Source: Nannobrachium achirus
Taxonomy: Eukaryota; Chordata; Actinopteri; Myctophiformes; Myctophidae
Direction: 5' to 3'
DNA length: 64,000 nt
NCBI GenBank assembly: GCA_963921795.1
Contig: OY997641.1
Location: forward strand, 74,453,772 to 74,517,771
Positions 1-11,971 of the stretch are shown here, piece after piece. A program made the translations under genes and the position numbers. Within the stretch, counting starts at the first letter, position 1, and each line of letters begins with the position of its first letter. The notes below the pieces were generated by a model. The model saw only the letters and a list, made by a program, of their open reading frames with translations. It did not search any database and was not told the DNA's origin.

Positions 1-40
1 TAAACCATGTGTAAGTGGGTTATTATCATCCACATGTTAC

Positions 41-1184
41 TAGGGCTGACCCAAAAAAATCGAATATTCGAAGCTTCGTTCGAAGGCACGGTATTCGAAT
101 TTGAAAAATAAATTTGAATAATCGGCCGCGGCCGTTTGTCCTTTGGGGGGGCCGCGTGCCTTAGCTTGCATGCGCCTCGCTCCACTCTAGCGTGATAGCG
201 TCACCCCCTTCTCACACGCGTGCTAACATTAATAACAAGCCAACAACAACAAGAGCATGCATGAAGCCATCAGAATGGTCGCCGATGAAGAAAAGAAAAG
301 AAAAGACAGTGCTGCTGTCACATATGTGACACCAATGTCTGAGTAACATCACCCAATGCAACTATGCGATGCAGTCACACATTTCTTTGCCAAACCAATG
401 TCGGTGTAACATCCATGCATGCGGTTGCTGTCTTCCACACGCTGACAGACACACAACTCAACGCAAGGAAACAAACAGCGAAAATTGGATTTTACTAAAC
501 GGACCCCGTCAGCGTCGATCCCGTTTTAAAGAGGAAAAAAGAGCTTAAAACCAACTTGCTAGGGTTACGTTGTCGTGGTGTTGATGATGACAAGTTTATA
601 TCGGATCTGCAAGCTCACTAGTCGCGCCCGCATAGAGTACGTTCTGAGCCTGACCGTCAGCTTTCGGTTGATGAGTGTGGAACCTTAAATCAGACACACT
701 GCAGCAGTGCAGTGCAATTACATTTGCGTGTACAGTACACCTTGGGACTTGGGAGTTAATCTGTTTGTTATATAGGGCTCTTGAGTCGCGCTGCAGTGTT
801 TGCTGTTGCAGCCGCGATGTGTTACATTACAGACGTGATGTGATTATGTCAATCCTACTGTACTGCAAAAACACTTTTCTTTAATATAGAAAACATTCGT
901 ATCATAGCCTATTCTTCTTCTTCCTCGTTGTATTGTTGTATTTAATGAAAATAGGGAGCTTTATTATGAGGGAAAAAATGGTGTGTTTTCCCTTTTAAAA
1001 TTGGGTAAATCGCGCATTTTTAAACACATTTCCTTAACGGTTATCACTTATGTAACCGATAAACTTTTGCTCCCGACACCACCAACAACCCCCCGCCCCG
1101 GTCGCCGTCACCGAAGCTTCGAAGTTCGCCCGATTTAATCGAACGAGCTTCGATTTTGAAAAATGCAATCGAAGGTCAGCCCTA
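41..1184. mobile_element. Non-autonomous hAT element with 8-bp target duplication
   Basis: Terminal inverted repeats are TAGGGCTGACC at 41-51 and its exact complement ending at 1184. The flanking direct repeat CATGTTAC occurs at 33-40 and 1185-1192. The duplicated locus at 55854-55861 has a single CATGTTAC and no element, so it is a natural empty site. An 8-bp duplication is the hAT signature. The interior holds no long open frame. A longer relative is at 50268-52617. Confidence 0.9.
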
Positions 1185-1192
1185 CATGTTAC

Positions 1193-2427
1193 TGATTCTA
1201 GAGAATGTCATGACATTCACAAACTATTAATTAGTGCTGCCGAGCAGTGTTAACTATTCAGCTGCACTTAGGTTCTCAAATCATTGTATTTATACAGACT
1301 AACATCTCAGCGGTAAACACAATTGACACAAGACATTGAAACTCACGTCTTCTCATTATAGTAAAATCTGAATCATAGAGATTTGTTGAGAATTTAGAGA
1401 GTGGGAGCCTCCCGACTCCAGCCATTTCAGGACATTAGAGGGAGGAAGGGAACGCACACTCACTCACTTCATTTGTTTTCTTTTAAGCTATGGAACAACA
1501 GCTCAACCATTTCTCTGATGATTGTCATTATTATTTCTGATTTGTTTGCTGTACATATGTTTGGTTTCTGATATCTGACTGTGTTTTGCATAGTATTGTC
1601 ATCTAATGTTTCAATGAATTGAGTACAAAGGACCCCAATAGAAGCAAGCCATAGTGCTTTGTTGTGTTAAAATCCTCTTTCCACCTTGTATTGAACTTTA
1701 CTTTCCTGTGTTTTTTCCTTCTTCTGCTAATAACTACTAATAAAATATATAAAAAAAGTTTTTCACTGCTACAGATGTTTTATTTTTGTTATATATCACA
1801 CCAGAAATGTTCAATATGATAATATGATTTTCTATACTTTCAATCTTTCTTTATATTTTGAGATGTTTTGGCTTTTTCTATCTAATTCCTAAACCTCGGA
1901 AACCTATTCCTCCTGTGGAAAGAATCCGGCCGAGTGTGTTTTGTGTCGAGCGCTCAGTTTACCCTTAATTCTTATGACAATTATTATTATCACAGATAGA
2001 AATTGTGAAAATGCAGATTTCTTTTATCAGCTTACCAGTTTTTATAGCGTCGTTTGTTGACTGCATTTGATGCAGTATTAACAGACTTATTTTTCTTTTC
2101 TTTCCTTCTTTAAAAAACGTTACTGTCTTGACCCACAGAACAGAATTCAGTGCAGAAGAGGAAGTAAGCTCTGTATTGGCACCTTGCCTCTAAATTAACA
2201 CGAGATAATTAATTCCATCATTATTCTGCTTTATGTGTTTACAGCAGAGAAGATTTAAAACGCCCGTAATCCAGTCAATCATGGTGATGATTAATGGAAA
2301 GAAGTTAAATCTATTATTGTATCCTGGGGCGCCCGCTGACCTAGCGGTCCAGGTGCATACCACATAGGCTCTGATGCATGAGATTGTGTCACGGGTTTGA
2401 AAAAGATCTCTAAAAGTGCACCTAAAT
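1193..2427. other. Gene-less duplicated flank, possible 3' UTR sequence
   Basis: AT-rich, without a convincing open frame. It contains 'ctaataaaatatat' near 1736, which is also present in the right copy near 56436 and could serve as a poly(A) signal for an upstream zinc-finger gene. No other structure was recognised. Confidence 0.4.
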
Positions 2428-2962
2428 AAACTCAGCACAAAAAGAAAGGAAACATACATAATTAATTATATCTCTTAATTATAACACAAGAAAGGAAACA
2501 AACATAATCAATTATATCTCCCCTTTAATAATACCAAATTGTATTGTGTTTTATATCATTGTTATCGTTGATTTGTCACCTTTGCAACGAGGTACAGCTT
2601 GTAAGCATCGGGCATTCGAGGCATGAGCTACACAGCCAAACGTGGGGGTAGCGCCGACCAGAATTTGCCAACATTTGGTCCATTATCTCTCCCCTTTAAT
2701 TTTGCCAAATGGTATTGTGTTTGATATCATTGTTATCATTGATTTGTCACCTTTACAACGAGGTACAGCTTGTAAGCATCGGGCATTCGTGGAATGAGCA
2801 ACACAGCCAAACGTGTGGGTAGCGCCCCTCTAAAAATGGTCAAAATGGCCTGGCAGGCCTGCAATACTGTTCACCTTTGTTAGTTGGAGCATTGAATGAC
2901 TGGACTCTCTCTCCCACAGTAATAAGGAAAGAAAAACAACACATATTGGCCATTTTTACACT
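2428..2962. repeat. Partial fold-back repeat with two tandem ~174-bp units
   Basis: It begins 'aaactcagcacaaaaag', as at 57118, and contains two direct copies (about 2521-2640 and 2695-2815) of a segment including 'gaggtacagcttgtaagc'. The complete inverted partner arm exists only in the right duplication copy (57965-58172), so this copy is truncated. Confidence 0.6.
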
Positions 2963-3236
2963 GTAGAGCATCAAGAGAAAGATCACTAAATGAACAATTT
3001 AGCCATTTTTTTACCATAAGGTTCTGCAGAAATAATGGGGACTGCCCATAAGTCCTACATCTCATTAGTCCAAATTTGGTTAGGGTTAGGTTTAAGCATA
3101 GTTTTGCTGAGGTTAGGTTTAGTATTTTCACCAGGTTAACATTCAGATGCTGAATAATGGGATGTAGGAACAATGAAATGTCGGACCAATGCCATGGCAC
3201 CGAAATAAATAAATGTAACATAATACTTTGACTTAC

Positions 3237-3860
3237 TGGTTTGCGCTTGGGCGGTGGATCGTCAAACATGTCCAGGGACGTCTCATCCGAGTCGTAGTAG
3301 TTGCCTTGGGTCGGCGTGGGTGCACCCCTCTTACTCAGGGCAACAGACATCTGAGAAAAATACATTTAAAAAATAAACACTTCTAAAAGGTGAACAGATG
3401 ATCATGTAGCTAAAGATAAAATTAACCCACACAATGAATCATTCCTGTTAGCATTAACAAGTTTGTGCATGCTGGGGGGGTTACTGAATTTCCCCCTTGG
3501 GATAATAAAGGTATCCATCTATCTAATAGGATTATATCAAGCTTTCAAATACAATATTGCAGCACCAATTATCCAGAATATCCACTGATGTACGTGTATG
3601 AAAGCGTACCAATGCAACCAGTGTTTGGAGGGCAACAAACTATTTGACAGTTTACAGTTAAACTTACATTCTGTCCAGTAGGTCCCACCACCGCCATCTG
3701 TGATCCAGGCTGAAATTTAACGCAGGTTTTTAGAATGAGAGTTTTTGTGGGGGTAAGAGATACAGATTTTAAATCGAAATGTTAGTTATATTTAACTTAC
3801 ATTCTGGCCAATCCCTCTTTCACTGACAGTATTTGAGTTTGCTGCCATGTCTTTTCCACG
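3237..3860 (-). CDS. Three phase-0 exons of an unidentified minus-strand gene (partial)
   Basis: Reading the minus strand, exon 3801-3860 (20 codons), exon 3668-3709 (14 codons) and exon 3237-3350 (38 codons) are each preceded by a pyrimidine-rich AG and followed by GTAAGT. All are phase 0 and stop-free. The first two both end in the motif GQN. The third is acidic, rich in Asp (DSDETSLDMFDD), and ends in a basic PPPKRKP stretch that could be a nuclear localisation signal. I see no ATG exon and no terminal exon: the gene would have to continue to both sides, into repeat-rich DNA. The family is not recognised. The exons could be a relic rather than a live gene, but three matching splice phases argue against chance. 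Confidence 0.5.
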
Positions 3861-4211
3861 CTGAAAACACAAAGTGTTTCAAATTAGTATGTGAAAAAAT
3901 AAATCAGCTTTTAAAACCTAGACTTAGTGGACTGGACCTAGGTTGGCTATTGGACCGTTTTAAAATGTAAATCAAATCCGGTAACAAAAATAGCCAATCT
4001 GTGCATTTTGATCTGCTATTTTTGGCTTTGTTTCCCCTCCAGAATATGGCAGCTAGTATTGAAATGGTGATACAAGTGAGTGTATCACCACAGTGAGTGC
4101 GCTATGAGAAAACATGCTCATCAACATTCTCAGATGCACACATCTTATTAATATGATTGCTTCATTATGGCCATCTACATTTGAGTTTCTAGCCTGGATG
4201 GTCTTCTAGAT

Positions 4212-4663
4212 CAGGGGTTTCCAAACTTTTGTCTCAAATATCTTTTGAATCCAAGGCACCCCTACATTATAATTTTCACTCCCAGCACCTTATAGCATGT
4301 CGTCGTTGTCAGGTAGAAAACTTGTATGTAGATCGGCTGTTTTCACTAGTTTTGTGCAACAGTATGATGATGAAGCAGGGCTTTACTTTACCAAAAGATG
4401 CACACATTTGAAACTTGGAGATACGAGGTTTCTGCCCGACACTGATATTTTAGTGATTATGTTGCGAGGGAAACGTTTAGATAATAGCCATTTTGGTTCA
4501 AACTGACTGAAAATAACTTTGTACTTCAAGTTTAAAATGAGAGTTTAAATATTTTTTTCAAGTGTCCAAATAAATTCCAAATTTTATCAAATTATCTCGC
4601 GGCACCCCTGGACTGCCGTCGCGGGACCCCAGGGTGCCCTGTCACTCACTTTGAAAACCCCTG
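4212..4663. mobile_element. hAT-type MITE (CAGGGGTTT termini)
   Basis: Ends are CAGGGGTTTCCAAAC and the complementary GTTT/CTTTGAAAACCCCTG. It is flanked by TTCTAGAT (4204-4211) and TTCTATAT (4664-4671). The interior contains a 'gtagatcggctg' half-hairpin that recurs elsewhere in the window. Shorter diverged copies are at about 5090-5290 and, inverted, at about 30390-30535. Confidence 0.8.
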
Positions 4664-4671
4664 TTCTATAT

Positions 4672-4790
4672 CAGTGGTTCTCAACCTTTTCACTTGGAAT
4701 GATGATGCACATTAAGCAAATTATCTGGGGACTCTCCAGAATAATTTGAGGACCCCTTGGGGGTCCCGACCCACAGGTTGAGAACCACTG
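4672..4790. mobile_element. hAT-type MITE (CAGTGGTTCTCAACC termini), same target site
   Basis: A 119-bp element with 17-bp near-perfect inverted ends, CAGTGGTTCTCAACCTT and AGGTTGAGAACCACTG. It is flanked by TTCTATAT (4664-4671) and TTCTAGAT (4791-4798), directly abutting the target duplication of the preceding MITE. A relative is at 10629-10814. Confidence 0.85.
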
Positions 4791-5089
4791 TTCTAGATCA
4801 TACAAGGGCAAATGGCGACCACATACAGCCCCCAGCTTCACGTAATGTGACACAAAGGTTAATATCAAATTAGTCATTATTGATTTCAGCTATTAAATTC
4901 GAAACAGGCAAACATGACCCACTTTAATTACTTCAGTCTATATTAGTAGCTTAATGTTTAAGTTCATAAAGTTAACATAGGTATAATTAAATACATTTTA
5001 AATTGAATAAAGAGTTTCAATTAGGTATAACTACATGCATTTTAAATATAATAAATTCCAATTAAAAATAACAAATAGCCATAACAAAT

Positions 5090-5290
5090 AGCCAATTTAC
5101 AAGCTCAAAACACTGTAGATCGGCTGTTAGTTAGTTGTGTCTGACACAGAATGATGAAGCAGGGCTTTCATTTACCAAACAAAGTTAATGGGGATCGGAA
5201 ATTTGAGGTTTCTCCCGAACATTAGGCCTATATACATTGAGGTCCTCTGGAGTGAGTGTGGAAATAAGGTTGCCCACATAATTGATATAT
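5090..5290. repeat. Fragment related to the 4212-4663 MITE
   Basis: It shares 'gtagatcggctgtt' and 'gatgaagcagggctttc' with positions 4330-4390. No intact termini are visible. Confidence 0.5.
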
Positions 5291-5291
5291 A

Positions 5292-5557
5292 TACCGTATT
5301 TTCCGGACTATAAGGCGCACTTAAAAGTCTTTAATTTTCTCAAAAAACTACAGTGCGCCTTATAGTCCAGTGCGCCTTATATATGGATCATTTATTGACA
5401 TTGACATTCCCTTTAGCACAGCTCCATCTGTTGGATGCATAAGCGTTTATTATGTGCGCCTTATAGTCAGGTGCGCCTTATATGAAAACAGTTTGAAAAT
5501 AGACCATTCATTGACAGTGTGCCTTATAGTCAGGTGCGCCTTATAGTCCAGAAAATA

Positions 5558-5562
<5 letters not shown>
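5292..5562. mobile_element. MITE with 29-bp TIRs (TACCGTATTTTCC termini)
   Basis: The left end TACCGTATTTTCCGGACTAT is mirrored by the right end ATAGTCCAGAAAATACTGTA. Between them 'gcgccttatag' occurs repeatedly as a short internal tandem motif. It abuts TA-rich DNA on both sides, so a TA target duplication is likely but cannot be proved. Confidence 0.75.

Positions 5563-5617
<55 letters not shown>
5563..5617. repeat. (TA)n microsatellite
   Basis: Uninterrupted TA dinucleotides. A second (TA)n tract at 8030-8062 lies at the far side of the 5618-8029 element, which suggests insertion into a pre-existing TA array. Confidence 0.95.
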
Positions 5618-5619
<2 letters not shown>

Positions 5620-6612
5620 GTCAGTGACGTGACGCCCCAAAAAAATGTGTTTTTAAAAAAACTTTAAATTGCAGGCATAAAAGTTATTTACTTTTGTTCT
5701 ACTCACTCTCAACCTTATTACATTTTGTTTTTAGATATTTTATTGGAATCAGACTTTATTCAGCAGTTTGTTGTACTTGTGCCTAAAATCGTCATATGGT
5801 GTGACATGAAAATAATTGTTCATAAAATGAAAATGGAGTACATCTTTCTTACGTTACTCACTTTATCAAAGTCCTTTATCATAACTAACCAGTGATCCAC
5901 TATAGTTTTTTGAAAATTAATTATATCTGTATATTTTTTTCATAATCGACACTCTGTGTGAGGCCCATGTTCATGATCTTACAACATATTTTAAATGTAT
6001 TCTGTCAAAACTTTCTCTAAAATTACAAAAATATTTGTGACTCTTCCTGATAATTTTCTCTATGTAATCCATAAACATTTTTTTGGTTTAATCATTAATA
6101 AAGGTATGATTTTTCACTATTTGGAATGTCACACCAAATGATTTAGTGTCACACCGTATGATCATATCTTCATGTGTCAAAGCAAACTGTGTTTTAACCT
6201 ACCTATTAGTGAGTACTGAACTTTACTGATTGATTAAACAATTACCCAGGATAACATGGCCTTAATATTTCTGAACAGGATATTATTGCTGGGCTTTAAC
6301 ATGGGATAAGAAAGAATTGTAGTAGTAGATGGATGATGAGGATGTGCACAGGAATGCTACGCACACCTAAGTCTTCTGCCGGCCCACGGCAGAAGGATCC
6401 TAAAGAGACAATAAGGCGCATAGCCACACTTGGAGCCAAGGCAACATTTTATTAACACCAATTAGTGGAAACAGAACTCAGCATTCAGGTAAATTGCTTT
6501 TTTCCGAAGTCTCCTGAACTTGAACACAGCATTTTGTGTCGAACAAATGTAATTAGGAATCATGACATTACACCACATCTCCACTAGCTAAAGAGTGCTG
6601 GGTTGCGCAACT

Positions 6613-6681
6613 CCGAAAATAGCTGATCTACAAGCTTCTCGCAGCACAACATGTTGAGAGCTTGTAGATCAGCTATTTTCG
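6613..6681. repeat. Short hairpin repeat (GATCTACAAGCT family)
   Basis: The left arm 'cgaaaatagctgatctaca' is mirrored by 'tgtagatcagctattttcg', with a loop of about 20 bp. It is one of at least seven dispersed copies in this window. Confidence 0.8.
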
Positions 6682-6773
6682 CTAGTTTTGTCTCGGGTCC
6701 TGCCTTAACACTGTCCACTGTCCAGTCCAGTGAGTGAAAGTACAAAAGTATTAGATCAGATTAGATTATACAT

Positions 6774-6979
6774 TTAGACTGTATTGTACATCAGCCAGTC
6801 GTATTTGGTGAGGGTAGCAAACCGGCTGCCTTGTTGCGGTTCTGCTATGCCACAGACAACCTCCTGCTCTTCGTAGAAAATGCAGTCTCGCCCCTTTGGC
6901 TCCTCTCTCCTTGCTGGGTCATTGTTTAGTTTCTCCCTGTACTTTCTCGTTCTCTCAGCACTTGTCATTTTCCAGCTGA
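6774..6979 (-). CDS. Transposon-borne exon, AERTRKYREKL-type N-terminus (fragment)
   Basis: Minus-strand open frame with ATG at 6968-6966, preceded by an acceptor-like TTTCTTTAG at 6980-6988. The predicted product begins MTSAERTRKYREKLNNDP. This short Arg/Lys-rich helix, of the form AER-R-YR-K--DP, is one I know from uncharacterised transposon-like proteins of fish and invertebrates. Only about 64 codons are open and no partner exon was found, so it is probably a relic of the autonomous form of the surrounding 2.4-kb element. Function unknown. Confidence 0.4.
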
Positions 6980-8027
6980 CTAAAGAAAATGGAATGTATA
7001 GTTTAAGACAAAGAGAAAATATTGTTTAGATTGAAACAATATGTTAAGGTTTCTGTGAAGGGGTTTCTGCTCTGTCTGATGAATTTGAAGTATCACTGAA
7101 TGAAGCTAAATTACATTTTATGTAAAAATGTTTAAAACAAATGTTTAAATTTACAAAAGAAACATGGAACTTTGTTATTTATTGTTATATCTGTAGTTAA
7201 ATACAGTATAAATCATATGGTGTGACAATCAAGTCATATGGCGTGACAAGCAGACATGTCACACCATTATGATTAAGTGTCACACCATATTACGTTTTCT
7301 GCATTTAGGTTTACATTGAGGCTACTATGTACACATTAGCATGCTAACAGCATGCTAGCTATAACAAAGCAACCTAGATCTACATGGAAATATGACCAAA
7401 ACTTCAAATAACTTAAGCTTTTTTTAATGAAAAGGTGTCACACCAACAGACATCCAAAGTGGTGAGTTTGTCAAAGTTTCAACAAGATGGCATTTCATGA
7501 AAATGTTAAAATCATAACTCACCTCAGACACCTGTCTTGCAGTTGTGCTGGGAGTGCTGAATAGCCTTACAGAAGAAGGACCTCTCTAGCCAATAGGTGT
7601 CCAAATAATTGCCTGTTTAATTTGTCCAAACTCGTGTCACACCAAATGATTTTGGTTTGGGGGACAAAATGTTTTTGATCAGAAATGACTGAAAACATTA
7701 TGCTTTGACTTTGAAAAGATATAGGCTCACAAATAGACATTTTTTTTTAGCCTAAATTCATTTTCAAATGATTTTTAGCAATTCTTTTTCTTAGTTTTAT
7801 TCAAGTTCACACTTTGAGAAACAAGGTCAGGACAGTCACACCATATGAGTTTTGCCATGTTTGGTTGAAAATTCTGAAGAAATGAGGAATGAAATGTTTT
7901 AATCTTGAGTGAGTTCACATAAAGCTTAATGTCCTGCACAATATTCAGAAGGTTTTTGACAAATATATTTTTTATTTATACATGTTTGACACTGAGGACA
8001 GCGAAAACGCTACGTCACGTCACCCAC

Positions 8028-8029
<2 letters not shown>

Positions 8030-8062
<33 letters not shown>
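8030..8062. repeat. (TA)n microsatellite
   Basis: Simple TA array, bordering the right end of the 5618-8029 element. Confidence 0.95.
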
Positions 8063-8068
<6 letters not shown>

Positions 8069-8540
8069 AGAAGACCATACAGGCTAACAATCTTATTTCA
8101 TGCTGTATTTAATTGCAGCCAATTGTATCATATCCAATATTGCAGGGGCTACCACGCATTAAACATGTTTTTCCCCCGTTGTACAAAAGTCATCACAAGG
8201 CCTTCTGCAGCAGATAGCAGACCTACAAGCTCAATGTGTCCTGACGGATGCAACGTGGTTTCATCTTGTAATCTGATCACTCCATATTATGTCTACATAA
8301 GCGCTCCTTTTTTATAAAAGTGCTTATATAAGTACCATATAAGCCATCATAAGTACCCGAATCTTCCGTATTATAATCAAACGCATTTTAATCCTTTCGG
8401 TCACCATTTTATATGATTTCCCCTCCGCTTTTAACTATGTGATCCTATCGTTTGGGAGGTGTATTGCACTCACTGATAGATTATAATTGTTTGAGAAAAA
8501 AGCCACCGATCGGACTCAAATCATATTTATTAAACATTGC
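8063..8540. other. Gene-less interval
   Basis: No exon-like open frame. It contains 'gacctacaagctc' near 8220 and 'catcttgtaatctgat' near 8263, possibly a degraded member of the short hairpin family. Nothing else was recognised. Confidence 0.4.
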
Positions 8541-10628
8541 TTAAAGGGGAGCTCCGGTCGTTTTCAAGGGCTTTTGTAACCCCATATTATCATATTCTAA
8601 CTTGGAAAACAAAAAAGAATTTTATTTTTGTGGTACATTTCCATTTTTTTGGAAACGCGAAGCTATGACCTCACTTCCTACAGCACCAACCTCACTTCCT
8701 CCAGCACCCATAATCCTTTGCGCAAGCAGCGCTTGGAGAAGGGAGCCAAAGCTAAGCTAACAGCGTAACCATAATAACATCCTCGCTGCGTTGCTGTTTT
8801 AGTTTGTTTGTTGCTGTTGGTTGGAAGTCACGTAGTAAGAAGATGGGATGTTATGACCGCACTGCAGTGATGCTGAGCAGTTGTAGAAGTTTTGAAACGT
8901 GTGCAACGTGGTGTTATGATTGAATGAAGCCGAGCGACGGAGCGAGCCCCGGGTGCTGCTGCTGCCTGCAGAACGATGGGACATGAATCTGCGGTTGTGT
9001 AGTGATTAGTAAACATTTCACAACAGATGACTTCCACCGAGATGTAATGGCAGGATTGATGGACACAATGCAAAGCTAAGAAAACAAAGACCACAATAAA
9101 GGAGAACGCGGTTCCATCTGTCCCTTGTAAAGCAGAACATAGGTATGTACTGTATGTTTGGAATTAAAATGCCACTCTACGAAACATAATGTATAATGTA
9201 CAAGCAAAGGTTGCAACTTGATTCATGTTTGTAACACTTATTTTGTTGTCATCTCTTGTCTTTAGAATCATCCATCTAATGGGTGGAGAGGCTTCATATC
9301 AAGGTGTATTCTTTCAAGAGGTAGGACTACTTTTAGGCTATTGTTATTGCTAGCGATGCTAATCTTTAGCCTGTAACAGCAGTGCGGTTCCAACATTAAT
9401 GTAAATGTGCGGGGCACCCAAAAGTGGTGAGATAAAAGTCAACAGAGGGGACTGTATTATAATGTATATGTATCGACAAACAACCCCTCCCCCAGTGGCT
9501 GCGCAGTAATTATGATGTAACGTGAGCTATTATAAAAGATGATGATGATACTACACTCTGATTCCTAGTGTAGGCAACCAAACGTTGGGTACTTACAACT
9601 GTGAAGTGTGTGAATCACTAGAATATATTTTATTCAGACAAACTCATAAACAAACTGAATCCACATAACTCCATTAAAACACATAGCAGTACTGTAACAC
9701 TCCCAAAAGATAAGAGGTTTGTGCCCGAGAGCAACCCCCCAACATTACATGAAATATGTAACATGGTAAAATGCAGTGTTACTGTTGTTAGCTTATAGAT
9801 CTGTTCTTTTTTTTCAGCAAACTGGTTTAGGATTCTCATTATTGCATGGTGTGATTACTAGAAATGGGGTAAAAGCTATGGCAACATTTTGAAATGTCAA
9901 ATCTGTGTACCCTGAAACATTTTTCCTCCTCTTTGTCTATAATTGCATAAGGTGCTGACACATCACATAATCCATCATGTCCAAGATGATGTCCATAGCA
10001 GTCCTGCGGGAAGACAGCGGTACAACTGTCTACATCGCCCTCTGAAGAGATGCCGTAGAGAAGAAGCAGCTTACAAGGAACTCCCAGGAATATTATTTAA
10101 TCTCTCGATTCATACAGCAATGTGATCTAATTTTTTAATATTAGACTACTCTAAAGCCTCTTTCAACTCTAATGTTGCCTCGCCTGTGCTCTGTACACCC
10201 AGTAATAAGCTTGTTATTTTAATAAGTCAAATTGGGAAATAAGATAAAAGTGAGAGAATAATTTTCCAAATCCTAGGGAGAAAAATAATCATTTACAAGA
10301 ATCGTGCTGCCCTTCTGCAGATATAAGTGTCTGCTAAATTTCTAAATTAGATCAGCTAACACAGGGAACATGTCAGAACCCTAAAACATCCGGGACAACT
10401 ATGTCCTAGCTCTGGTCGAGAGTGTGCGCTGCTCAACCCATTTTCAGTATTGGCTACAGCACAAACTATTAGAATAACGGTTTCAATTTCAGGTGGACTA
10501 CACACTAAAAAGGCATACAGCAGGTTGTGAATAAAAACGATATAACATCATGAGCTTTTTGGTTTCATCCTTGCAATCTGTCATGAAAATATGTATTTAC
10601 CGGTAATATATAATTTGCTGGAGTAGAG

Positions 10629-10814
10629 CAGTGGTTCTTACTCTGGCGTCCCTGCAACAATCATATTTGAACTGGGGACCCCCCACCCTGATAAGCACTT
10701 AGACTGTAGGAGTTGAGGCATTACATTCTGCTCGATTCCGTTCCACAGATAAATATTGTGAAACTAGCCGATCTACAAGCTCAAACTCCCAGACTCAAAG
10801 GTTGAGAACCACTG
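10629..10814. mobile_element. hAT-type MITE (CAGTGGTTCT termini)
   Basis: Starts CAGTGGTTCTTACTC and ends GGTTGAGAACCACTG. The flanks GAGTAGAG (10621-10628) and GACTACAG (10815-10822) look like a decayed 8-bp duplication (6 of 8 match). It carries half of the GATCTACAAGCTC hairpin at about 10770. Confidence 0.7.
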
Positions 10815-11894
10815 GACTACAGTAATGCTCTGAAACAGAAGTACTTGCCACTGTGTTTGTTACATTGTACTGTGTTTACTGTGTTACAAATGGCAGGTTC
10901 ACACAGCACTCCATACTGTGTACATTATATTTCTTACAAGTAAAAACAGAAAAGAAGGAAAATCAAATGTATTGAATCTATTTTATTATCTATTATGACA
11001 AGGATCATAGAAATGTTCACATCTCTATGCATTTGTTATGTATAATACAATATAATGATGCCAGGGTAAGAAGACGTCGACTCTCCACTTGCGAAGACTC
11101 TCCAGGACACTCCAAACGATACCGCAGTGCTGAGTGCCTGCAGTGAGAAGAAGAAAATACTGTAACATGTTGCATTGTCTTTGTCACACACAAACGGTTC
11201 ATCGCCATGGCAGCTTATCGTGTACATCAGGGTCTGCAACCTTTTACAAATGAAAAGTGCCATGGTTTTATTTTTTTAGATAGTGTGCCATGTCAACATG
11301 AATTTTAATGACAAGCCATCATAAGTGTGGACATTTTGATTTGAAGGACATAACAATCATTAGACTCTGAGCAATAAGTCACTTATCTCCCAGACTCCCT
11401 CCCCAGTCAGAGTTCATAGCTTTAATGAATGTAGAATTATATGCAGGATGTCATTTGCTGCAAATTAGGTGACTTAATTTAATTTACCCCCCGGTGCCAA
11501 TGTTGGCAATGTGCCTAAGGTTGCCTAGCCCTGGTGTTTGTCATGGACATACAAATATTAAATATGACCAGAGACAGATCTGCTAGCCCTAAATATTAGC
11601 CTACTAGTGCTGCTGTTCTCAGTGTGTTGAGGGACCTTCAGTTGAAGATGGTTCAAATGGACCACAGGTCTATTTTCTGAGAGCAGTGGTGTAAGCAGTG
11701 CTTGTAAAATGTTGAGGCTTTTGTACTTTAAAATTATTTCCAGCTTTCTGTACTGGTACTTGACTGGAGCTCGAATCCAAATATAGTACTTGTACACCAT
11801 TACAATTATTTGAAAACTTGAGTTACTTTGCACATAAATGATTATATTATAAAACCTAATTAATCAACTTTAGCCCTATTTTATATCCAGGCTA

Positions 11895-11971
11895 TTTGAA
11901 AATAGACGATCTACAAGCTCACAATGTGTTGATGCGATGTGTTGTGAGTTTGTGGATCTGCCATTTTCAAA
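11895..11971. repeat. Short hairpin repeat (GATCTACAAGCT family)
   Basis: The left arm 'tttgaaaatagacgatctac' and the right arm 'gtggatctgccattttcaaa' are complementary around the inner 'aagctcacaa' and 'ttgtgagttt'. Confidence 0.75.

Larger units (their letters stand above)
1..2962. repeat. Segmental duplication, left copy (partner 55818-57900)
   Basis: From the first base, the sequence matches the stretch starting near 55818 almost base for base, apart from the hAT insertion at 41-1184 and small indels. Homology stops near 2962, after the shared segment reading 'ttggccatttttacact'. The right copy lies directly 3' of the zinc-finger gene, starting at its candidate poly(A) signal, so the left copy is probably the 3' flank of a second zinc-finger gene lying left of the window. 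That last step is inference. Confidence 0.85.
5618..8029. mobile_element. 2.4-kb TIR transposon with dispersed GTCACACCATATGA motifs
   Basis: The ends GGGTCAGTGACGTGACG and, inverted, GGGTGGGTGACGTGACG form TIRs between two (TA)n tracts. At least ten copies of a 14-mer close to GTCACACCATATGA, in both orientations, are spread through the element: about 5794, 6127, 6148, 7215, 7231, 7253, 7278, 7438, 7635 and 7837. Such arrays resemble subterminal transposase-binding repeats. One coding exon lies inside on the minus strand. The superfamily is not assigned. Confidence 0.65.

Noticed and set aside
8799..9094. Ser/His-rich frames at 8.8-9.1 kb
   Set aside because: Overlapping frames without motif, splice sites or conservation clues inside a transposon-like region.
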